DNA of 12,076 bases from positions 1 to 12,076 of the forward strand of contig CAZAAT010000064.1 of NCBI GenBank assembly GCA_964483175.1, read 5' to 3'. The translations under genes and the position numbers were made by a program. This DNA is from JAAYHC01 sp964483175. Lineage in GTDB: Bacteria; Bacillota; UBA5301. The notes beneath the pieces were generated by a model. The model had not been told where the DNA came from, made no database searches, and saw only the letters and a list, made by a program, of their open reading frames with translations. This document shows positions 7,127 to 12,076 of this stretch, piece by piece; within the stretch, counting starts at the first letter, position 1, and every line of letters begins with the position of its first letter.

Positions 7127-8656
7127 TCACTCCTTTATCTGCTTGCTCTGCTCTTGGGATTGTACGGACCGATTAAGCGCCCGCAAGAAGGCTTTGGCGC
7201 TAGCTACGATAATGTCGGTACTGCTACCACGACCGGTAAACTGTTGACCATCTTTGATAATGCGGGCCGTAACTTCACCCAAAGCGTCCTTGCCGCCAGT
7301 GGCGGCCTCGATTGCCCAGGAATCCAGATAAACGTGGATGCCGGTGGCGCGTTCGATGGCATGGTAGACCGCGTCTACCGGGCCATCTCCACAGGAGGCC
7401 TCCTGAATTAGTTGGTCGCCGTGTCTAATAATCACCGTAGCTGTGGGAACGGTGCTGTTGCCGCTAGAAATATGCAGGTATTCGAGGGAGTAAGTTTCCT
7501 CGACTTTTTGCGTCTCGTCCTCGATCAGAGCTTGGATATCGCGGTCGGTAACTTCCTTTTTCTTATCCGCTAACTCGATAAAGCGTTCATAAGCTCGCTG
7601 CAGCTCTTCTGCGCTCAAATTATATCCCATCTCCTCTAGATGAGCCTTGAAAGCATGGCGACCGGAGTGTTTGCCCAAAACTAACTGGCTTTTGGTCAAC
7701 CCCACCGATTCGGGGGTCATAATCTCATAGGTGCTCCGATTTTTCAGCATCCCATCTTGATGGATGCCAGACTCGTGAGCAAAGGCATTTTTCCCAACAA
7801 TAGCTTTATTGGGTTGAACGTTGATACCGGTCAATGAAGAAACCAAGCGGCTGGTGAAGGCGATTTGCCTGGTGTTTACTTTTGTTTCAGCCTGATAATA
7901 CTGTTTCCTGGTATGTAGAGCCATCACGATCTCTTCGAGGGCGGCATTACCGGCCCGCTCCCCTAGACCATTAATGGTGCATTCCAACTGGGTGGCACCG
8001 GCTTCGAGAGCCGCCAAGGAATTGGCGACAGCCAGGCCGAGATCGTTATGGCAGTGAACACTGATGACGACCTGATCCATCCCGGGGGTATTTTCTCTGA
8101 GATAGGTAATTAACTGGGCGAACTCCCCAGGGGTGGTATAGCCTACAGTATCAGGGATGTTAATTGTGGTAGCTCCGGCGGCGATCACGGCTGCGAAGAT
8201 CTGGCGCAAGAATTCAGGGTCACTGCGGGTGGCGTCTTCGGCAGAAAACTCCACCTGATCCGTGTGATTTCTGGCCAGTTTCACAGCTGCAACAGCTTGC
8301 TCCAGAACTTTTTCTTTGGTACTGCGTAGCTTGTATTGAATGTGGATATCGCTGGTAGCAATAAAGGTATGGATAACCGGACTAACAGCCTCGCTTAAAG
8401 CGGCGGCAGCTTCGGCAATATCTTTGGGGACGGCCCTGGCTAAAGCAACCACGGAGCTGTCTTTCACCGCGCGGGCAACCGCAGATACTGCTGCAAAGTC
8501 ACCGGGAGATGCTATTGGGAAACCTGCTTCGATCAGGTCTACCCCGAGACGTTCTAAGCTCCTGGCGATCTCTACCTTCTCGGCTGCGTTTAAACTCACG
8601 CCAGGGGTCTGTTCGCCGTCTCTAAGCGTGGTGTCGAACAGAATAATCTTCCGCAC
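7127..8656 (-). CDS. leuA: 2-isopropylmalate synthase (LeuA)
   Basis: LeuA catalyses the committed step of leucine synthesis, condensing acetyl-CoA with 2-ketoisovalerate. The 509-residue protein opens with FDTTLRDGEQTPGVSL (7-22); metal ligands are Asp8, His201 and His203 in HCHND (201-205), and Asn237 in GERAGN (232-237). IEAGFPIASPGDF (42-54) is the LeuA form, unlike the IEGGWPGS of CimA. The catalytic barrel is followed by a linker and a C-terminal LeuA dimer/regulatory domain (about 390-509), the known site of leucine feedback inhibition in the family. The start is GTG 8656, with AGGAGGG six bases upstream; no better ATG is near. It is the first gene of the operon and has a clear promoter about 60 bases upstream. 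Confidence 0.96.
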   Translation of the reverse strand: MRKIILFDTTLRDGEQTPGVSLNAAEKVEIARSLERLGVDLIEAGFPIASPGDFAAVSAVARAVKDSSVVALARAVPKDIAEAAAALSEAVSPVIHTFIATSDIHIQYKLRSTKEKVLEQAVAAVKLARNHTDQVEFSAEDATRSDPEFLRQIFAAVIAAGATTINIPDTVGYTTPGEFAQLITYLRENTPGMDQVVISVHCHNDLGLAVANSLAALEAGATQLECTINGLGERAGNAALEEIVMALHTRKQYYQAETKVNTRQIAFTSRLVSSLTGINVQPNKAIVGKNAFAHESGIHQDGMLKNRSTYEIMTPESVGLTKSQLVLGKHSGRHAFKAHLEEMGYNLSAEELQRAYERFIELADKKKEVTDRDIQALIEDETQKVEETYSLEYLHISSGNSTVPTATVIIRHGDQLIQEASCGDGPVDAVYHAIERATGIHVYLDSWAIEAATGGKDALGEVTARIIKDGQQFTGRGSSTDIIVASAKAFLRALNRSVQSQEQSKQIKE

Positions 8657-8716
8657 ACTAATCCCTCCTAATCCTCTTCGCTCCTAACATAGGTGCGGCA
8701 CGATATTATTTTAAAT

Positions 8717-8745
8717 ACTATATTATACAGCATGGTTTGTGTCAA
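8717..8745 (-). promoter_or_regulatory. Sigma-A-type promoter of the leu-cimA operon
   Basis: On the minus strand TTGACA (8745-8740) is followed after 17 bases by TATAGT (8722-8717), 5 of 6 to the -10 consensus. The predicted start near 8710 leaves a leader of about 54 bases, too short for a T-box, and no CodY-like palindrome was seen. A TATAAT also occurs at 8727-8722 but only 12 bases from the TTGACA. The region is shared with the upstream region of the divergent deacetylase gene. Confidence 0.7.
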
Positions 8746-8776
8746 TTGCCAATGGGACCGATGAGGGGGAGAGATA

Positions 8777-9670
8777 ATGAACTGTCGCCTACAAACCCTG
8801 CTCCGGTGGCTCGGGGTATTATGTATAGTCTGTATCTGTATTGCTGTCGCTTATGGTGTGATGTCGATTCTCGGCAGTTCGCTGACCGGGTACGCGAAAA
8901 CGCTCTTGGTCAATTACGGCACGGTATTGGGTTCGCTCGGGTTGTTGCTGCTTTTGGGCAATTATTACGTTTACCACGGATTTGGCCGCCAGGCCGACAT
9001 CTACCGGCGCGGCAGCGCTCAACACCGCCGAGTAGCTTTAACTTTTGATGATGGCCCGCATCCAGAGTATACGCCGCAGGTATTAGCGATCTTACGCAGG
9101 TTTAGGGTTCCGGCCGCTTTTTTCTTGCTAGGTTCACAGGTGGACCAGTTTCCAGAGCTCCAAGAGGAGATCATCGCCGACGGACATGAGGTCGGGGTTC
9201 ACGCGTACTATCATCAAAATCTGCCGACCTTGTCGACGGCGGCGCTCTCTAAAGAACTTTTCCAGACAATTATCGCCATCATCAACGCAGGTGGTGGTTA
9301 TCCCCGTTATCTCAGGCCGCCGCGTGGTTTGTATAATTCCGAACTTCGTCAGTTTGCCCAGCTATTGGGTTTGCGGATTGTCTTATGGAGCCTATCTGGG
9401 GAAGATTGGCTGCCAGGGCGCACAGCGGAGCTGATCGCCAACAGGATTCTCTACCGAGTTCAACCGGGTGATGTGATTCTTTTGCATGATGGCGGTGGCC
9501 TCGTGGACGGCCAAGAGTCCTCGCGGGCGGGGACGGTCGAGGCGTTGCCGATCATAATTGAAGGCTTATTATCCAAAGGGTATGAGATTGTCCCGCTTTC
9601 TGAGCTATTAGCTGATGCCAGTCCGGAAGTGGCCGATGAACCATTGGAGGCAGTGCCGGAACATCCTTAA
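8777..9670 (+). CDS. Membrane-anchored polysaccharide deacetylase (NodB family)
   Basis: This is a carbohydrate esterase family 4 (NodB-homology) protein, expected to remove N-acetyl groups from a cell-envelope glycan such as peptidoglycan; the exact substrate cannot be told. The 297 residues begin with two hydrophobic segments (about 12-34 and 43-63), so the catalytic domain (about 85-280) is probably anchored on the outer face of the membrane. Motif 1 is TFDDGP (89-94, with the catalytic Asp pair). Motif 2 keeps both metal histidines, His142 and His146, but reads HAYYH, without the usual Ser/Thr after the first His. Motif 3 is RPPRG (180-184), motif 4 WSLSGEDW (204-211) and motif 5 LLHDGG (235-240). 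The start is ATG 8777 with AGGGGGAGAG close upstream. It is divergent from leuA and convergent with the following GNAT gene, so it is probably monocistronic. I found no convincing promoter of its own. Confidence 0.9.
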   Translation: MNCRLQTLLRWLGVLCIVCICIAVAYGVMSILGSSLTGYAKTLLVNYGTVLGSLGLLLLLGNYYVYHGFGRQADIYRRGSAQHRRVALTFDDGPHPEYTPQVLAILRRFRVPAAFFLLGSQVDQFPELQEEIIADGHEVGVHAYYHQNLPTLSTAALSKELFQTIIAIINAGGGYPRYLRPPRGLYNSELRQFAQLLGLRIVLWSLSGEDWLPGRTAELIANRILYRVQPGDVILLHDGGGLVDGQESSRAGTVEALPIIIEGLLSKGYEIVPLSELLADASPEVADEPLEAVPEHP

Positions 9671-9690
9671 GGGTGTACACGTCTTAAGGA
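9664..9690. repeat. Inverted repeat at the end of the deacetylase gene
   Basis: A perfect 8-base inverted repeat, TCCTTAAG (9664-9671) and CTTAAGGA (9683-9690), is separated by 11 bases that include the small palindrome TGTACA. It straddles the deacetylase stop codon (9668-9670) in the short gap before the convergent GNAT gene. The stem is AT-rich and no T-run follows on either strand, so it is at best a weak transcription terminator. Confidence 0.4.
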
Positions 9691-9705
9691 ACATAGTGGG
9701 ACTGG

Positions 9706-10218
9706 CTATTCCGGACTATTAATTTTCGGAGGTTGTTTTAGATAGAAAAGATAAAATGGTACCTTTGGATCGTGAAAGTAATATAATTCTTTCTCATCAA
9801 CAGTAAAGCCGAGCCACTTAAGCCAAATGATGGACGTGGTATTACGCGAGTCGACATAATTAAATAGATACGAGTAGCGCTCAGCCAAGCTGTTGAGGTG
9901 TCTTTTGGCCTCTTTGGCCAAGCTAATCCGAAATTCGGTGAATTTGTCGGTTGCTAACAGCCAAGGGATTCCAGCAGGTCTTTTGCACAGATTTCTGCGG
10001 TATTCAGTAACCCCGGCAACCCCTTCGATCGCACCGTCGAACAAGATAGCCCAAGCCTGTTTTGATTCGGCTACACTTATCAGCAAGGCCTCCACGGGGC
10101 TTAGCCCATAGGCGGCGATTAATTCAGCTTGGTCGGATTGGCGCAAAATGAGGGCGGCGAGTTTTTCGTAATCGTCAGTAGTAAGCATCCGCAGCTGAAA
10201 TCGTGGGCGATCGGGCAT
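9706..10218 (-). CDS. GNAT-like protein related to phage Gp13/DUF2833 family
   Basis: This 170-residue protein has the pattern of the GNAT-like family found in T7-type phages as the internal virion protein Gp13 domain (formerly DUF2833) and in tailed-phage genomes. The pattern is a start of 'QLRMLTTDDYEKLAALI', then AELIAAYGLSPVEALLISV (31-49), 'AWAILFDGAIEGVAGV' (55-70), GIPWLLATDKF (83-93), and the C-terminal signature NYVDSRNTTSIIWLKWLGF (120-138), where an Asn followed by a W-L-x-x-L-G-F is typical of GNAT acetyl-CoA domains. The substrate is unknown. The frame extends to GTG 10227, but AGGAG (10233-10229) is only one base from that codon; ATG 10218, 10 bases away, is the likelier start. 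No other phage gene is nearby, so it appears as a lone chromosomal gene. The family call is from memory of the pattern, not a search. Confidence 0.72.
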   Translation of the reverse strand: MPDRPRFQLRMLTTDDYEKLAALILRQSDQAELIAAYGLSPVEALLISVAESKQAWAILFDGAIEGVAGVTEYRRNLCKRPAGIPWLLATDKFTEFRISLAKEAKRHLNSLAERYSYLFNYVDSRNTTSIIWLKWLGFTVDEKELYYFHDPKVPFYLFYLKQPPKINSPE

Positions 10219-10253
10219 TTTGATCACGCTCCTAAAAAGACTTGTCCACTGCT

Positions 10254-10282
10254 AGTATATGCGGCTCAATAATTAGTGCTAA
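10254..10282 (-). promoter_or_regulatory. Possible promoter of the GNAT gene
   Basis: On the minus strand TTAGCA (10282-10277, 4 of 6 to TTGACA) is followed after 17 bases by TATACT (10259-10254, 5 of 6 to TATAAT). The predicted start is close to 10247, about 30 bases ahead of the chosen ATG, leaving room for the AGGAG site. Confidence 0.4.
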
Positions 10283-10316
10283 AAATAACTGCATTTTATT
10301 GATTTTCGTCATAATA

Positions 10317-10346
10317 TTGACAGTCGCGGAAACCGACCAATATAAT
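10317..10346 (+). promoter_or_regulatory. Near-consensus promoter of the nuo operon
   Basis: TTGACA (10317-10322) and TATAAT (10341-10346) both match the sigma-A consensus fully, with an 18-base spacer. Transcription would begin near 10353, about 46 bases before the nuoA ATG. The leader holds only a very small GCGA/TCGC hairpin (10361-10371). No operator for a redox regulator was recognised. Confidence 0.75.
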
Positions 10347-10398
10347 TGGAGTACCTGCTAGCGATTTTCGCATCATTCCAAATAAGGAGTTGTCAGGA

Positions 10399-10752
10399 AT
10401 GGAGACCTATTTTGAGGTTCTTTTTTTTATCTGCGCAGGACTCTTGTTCTACCCCTTCACTATGCAGGCCGCTAGGCTTTTTCGGCCGACCAGATCAAGT
10501 GCGCGCAAACTAGTTAACTACGAATGTGGTGTTGGGCCTGTGGGCCAAGCCCAAGTTCAGTTTCACCCTAATTATTATCTATTGGCGCTGCTGTTTGTGG
10601 TCCTTGACGTAGAGGCGGTCTTTCTTTTTCCGTGGGCGGTTCAACTCAAAGAGTTAGGCTTGTTTGGGTTGGCTGAGATGTTCGTTTTCCTCGGTATCAT
10701 CGTGGTAGGTCTGTTATACGCTTGGAAAAAGAAGGTGATCCAATGGCAATAA
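10399..10752 (+). CDS. nuoA: NADH-quinone oxidoreductase subunit A (NuoA)
   Basis: NuoA is a three-helix membrane subunit of complex I near the quinone-site junction. The 117-residue product has hydrophobic segments at about 5-25, 58-80 and 88-109. It contains the family signature NYECGVGPVGQAQ (40-52) and FVVLDVEAVFLFPWA (66-80), with the conserved acidic pair Asp70 and Glu72. The loop that commonly reads 'FDVRFY' is here FHPNYY. The frame is open to TTG 10390, but AAGGAG (10384-10389) abuts that codon, while ATG 10399 lies 9 bases away and is the likely start. It is the first gene after the strong promoter and overlaps nuoB by 10 bases. Confidence 0.95.
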   Translation: METYFEVLFFICAGLLFYPFTMQAARLFRPTRSSARKLVNYECGVGPVGQAQVQFHPNYYLLALLFVVLDVEAVFLFPWAVQLKELGLFGLAEMFVFLGIIVVGLLYAWKKKVIQWQ

Positions 10753-11291
10753 CCGAGCCATCTCAGAAAAAAATCTTCCTGCCTTCGGAGGCAGTGACCG
10801 ACCCTGAAATTCCTTTAGCAAATGCTTTGCCTGATGGAATCGGTGTTCAACTTAAACGGTTGGTTCAATGGGGTCGCAAGTCATCGGTCTGGTACCTTTC
10901 TTTTGGTATCGCCTGTTGTGCGATTGAGGGACTGATGGCGGCCGGCGGGCCACGCTTTGACCTGGATCGACTCGGCTCGTTTTTCCGGGCTACCCCACGC
11001 CAAGCCGATTTAATGATCGTTGCCGGCAACGTAAATCTCAAGATGGCCGACGTAGTCAAGACCCTCTATGAGCAAATGCCGGAACCCAAATATGTTCTGG
11101 CTATCGGTAGCTGTGCTTGTAGCGGGGGAGCATTTCGGGGCTCCTATAATATGATCGATGGAGTTGACCAGATTATTCCGGTCGACGTGTATGTTCCAGG
11201 TTGTCCACCGCGCCCGGAGGCGGTTTTTCAGGGAATCCTGCAAATCCAAGCCAAAATCATGGCTCAAGCAGACAAGGGGGCCCAGAAATGA
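10743..11291 (+). CDS. nuoB: NADH-quinone oxidoreductase subunit B (NuoB)
   Basis: NuoB carries the terminal [4Fe-4S] cluster N2 that passes electrons to quinone. In the 182-residue product the expected ligands are visible: the tandem Cys58-Cys59 (FGIACCAIE), Cys124 (IGSCACSGG) and Cys154 (VPGCPPRPEA). The 'GGPRFDLDRLG' stretch after the tandem Cys is typical. The start is ATG 10743 with AAGGTG about 5 bases upstream, inside the end of nuoA; a TTG at 10722 in the same frame is not needed. Length and motifs are normal for the family. It overlaps nuoA by 10 bases and nuoC by 4 (ATGA), which fits coordinated synthesis of complex subunits. Confidence 0.96.
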   Translation: MAITEPSQKKIFLPSEAVTDPEIPLANALPDGIGVQLKRLVQWGRKSSVWYLSFGIACCAIEGLMAAGGPRFDLDRLGSFFRATPRQADLMIVAGNVNLKMADVVKTLYEQMPEPKYVLAIGSCACSGGAFRGSYNMIDGVDQIIPVDVYVPGCPPRPEAVFQGILQIQAKIMAQADKGAQK

Positions 11292-11695
11292 CTGTACTAG
11301 AGCGGGTGCAGCACAATCCGTTAGTGGACAAAACGGAGTATCATGAGATCTGCAAACAGCTACATGATGAAGCAGGTTTTGATCTTTTGATTTCGTTAAC
11401 CGCGGTCGATCGAGGGGAGGCTCTCGAGGTCGTTGTGCACCTGGCCCGATCGAATGATCTGCAACGCGCGGTGGTTAAAGCGCTAGTTGATTTAAACGAA
11501 CCGTCCCTACCAAGCCTGTGTTCACTATGGCCGGCGGCCAATTGGCATGAACGCGAATGTTTCGATCTCTTCGGGATCACTTTTACCGGTCATCCGAATT
11601 TGAAAAGAATTCTTCTGCGGGAGGACTTTTCCGGTCATCCCTTGCGCAAAAACTTTCAGGCTGTTGTAGATAGCGTACAGAAGGGGGTGCAATAG
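11288..11695 (+). CDS. nuoC: NADH-quinone oxidoreductase subunit C (NuoC), short form
   Basis: NuoC (30 kDa-subunit family) belongs to the hydrophilic arm of complex I and packs against NuoD. The 135-residue product has the signature WHERECFDLFGITFTGHPNL, then KRILLREDF and GHPLRKNF near the C-terminus. Upstream is LLISLTAVDRGE, the equivalent of the conserved 'DLTAVDY' strand. It is shorter than most NuoC proteins: the N-terminal strand region is trimmed and the loop after AVD is reduced. The frame is open further left to 11201, but ATG 11288, preceded by AAGGGGG with a 7-base gap and overlapping the nuoB stop, is the likely start. NuoC and NuoD are separate genes here, not fused. Confidence 0.93.
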   Translation: MTVLERVQHNPLVDKTEYHEICKQLHDEAGFDLLISLTAVDRGEALEVVVHLARSNDLQRAVVKALVDLNEPSLPSLCSLWPAANWHERECFDLFGITFTGHPNLKRILLREDFSGHPLRKNFQAVVDSVQKGVQ

Positions 11696-11697
11696 CC

Positions 11698-12076
11698 GTG
11701 ATTGCAGAGGTACCAGGCCTAAATGGACACCAACTTGCTGATGGTCGCTTACTGGTGAATTTCGGACCACAGCATCCAAGTACGCACGGGGTATTACAGG
11801 TAGTGGTCGAGCTCGAAGGGGAGACCGTAATCTCCGCCGAACCGGAGCTCGGCTATTTGCATCGCTGCTTCGAAAAGATTTGCGAGGGATGGACCTATCC
11901 GCAGATTATCCCGCTGACTGATCGTTTGGATTATATCAGCGCCATCTTTAACGAGTGGGCGTATTGCCGGGCTGTGGAAAGCCTGCTGGAGCTTGAGATC
12001 CCCGAGCGCGCCGAGTATTTGCGGGTAATTATGGCCGAGTTGAATCGGATTGCCAGTCATCTCATTGCCATAGGCA
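11698..12076 (+). CDS. nuoD: NADH-quinone oxidoreductase subunit D (NuoD), N-terminal part
   Basis: NuoD (49 kDa-subunit family, related to [NiFe]-hydrogenase large subunits) forms much of the quinone pocket of complex I. Only the first 126 residues are in the window, which cuts the gene at the right edge. It starts at GTG 11698, two bases after the nuoC stop, with AAGGGGG about 10 bases upstream. Visible motifs are NFGPQHPSTHGVL (21-33), with the two histidines of the quinone-site loop, LGYLHRCFEK (51-60), PLTDRLDYIS (72-81), with the conserved Tyr79, and AELNRIASHL (113-122). The usual LHRG(I/F)EK reads LHRC here, an unusual Cys. The rest of the nuo operon presumably continues beyond the window. 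Confidence 0.94.
   Translation, partial: MIAEVPGLNGHQLADGRLLVNFGPQHPSTHGVLQVVVELEGETVISAEPELGYLHRCFEKICEGWTYPQIIPLTDRLDYISAIFNEWAYCRAVESLLELEIPERAEYLRVIMAELNRIASHLIAIG

Noticed and set aside
8658..8690. Ten-codon ORF (MLGAKRIRRD) ending one base before leuA, considered as a leucine leader peptide
   Set aside because: It has only one Leu codon, no ribosome binding site, and no terminator/antiterminator pair follows.
8722..8745. TTGACA with TATAAT at 8727-8722 as the leuA promoter
   Set aside because: The spacer is only 12 bases; the TATAGT five bases further on gives the proper 17.
10301..10370. Direct repeat GATTTTCG (10301-10308 and 10363-10370) flanking the nuo promoter, considered as an operator pair
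   Set aside because: An 8-base repeat in a region of this size is reasonably likely by chance, and the flanks do not extend the match.

Overview
The window looks like chromosomal DNA of an anaerobic Bacillota (Firmicutes), most like the Peptococcaceae/Desulfotomaculum-type clostridia. This is inferred from protein flavour and gene arrangement: leuACDB followed by cimA, a FeoB with an N-terminal Cys/His-rich tail, a chromosomal nuo operon with separate nuoC and nuoD, and strong AGGAGG-type ribosome binding sites. No rRNA, tRNA, CRISPR array, insertion sequence or integrase was seen. The genus cannot be fixed from the sequence alone.

Layout. (1) Positions 56-2670, minus strand: a ferrous-iron uptake operon read in the order feoB, a 63-residue seven-cysteine protein, feoA. 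It has its own sigma-A-like promoter, a 5' stem-loop and a near-perfect Fur box just ahead of the feoB ribosome binding site. (2) Positions 2671-8745, minus strand: a tightly packed leuA-leuC-leuD-leuB-cimA operon with a clear promoter upstream of leuA. (3) Positions 8777-9670, plus strand: a membrane-anchored NodB-type polysaccharide deacetylase, divergent from leuA. (4) Positions 9706-10218, minus strand: a lone GNAT-like protein that resembles the acetyltransferase-like domain of T7-type phage internal virion proteins. (5) From 10317 to the right edge, plus strand: a near-consensus promoter followed by nuoA, nuoB, nuoC and the first 126 codons of nuoD, the start of a respiratory complex I operon.

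How the genes work together. LeuA makes 2-isopropylmalate from acetyl-CoA and 2-ketoisovalerate for leucine. CimA condenses acetyl-CoA with pyruvate to citramalate, which leads to 2-ketobutyrate and isoleucine without threonine. LeuCD and LeuB can serve both routes, so the operon probably feeds two branched-chain amino acids from shared enzymes. The feo operon supplies Fe(II), which the [4Fe-4S] enzyme LeuC and the Fe-S-rich complex I both need, but no direct regulatory link beyond adjacency is visible.

Several starts were moved from the longest open frame to the codon with a properly spaced ribosome binding site: feoB (2543), leuC (7121), the GNAT protein (10218), nuoA (10399), nuoB (10743) and nuoC (11288). 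Nothing here is a clearly new multi-gene system. The items most worth a second look are the seven-Cys protein between feoB and feoA, the unusual leader of the feo operon, and the isolated phage-type GNAT gene. There is no gene-free stretch longer than 300 bases.
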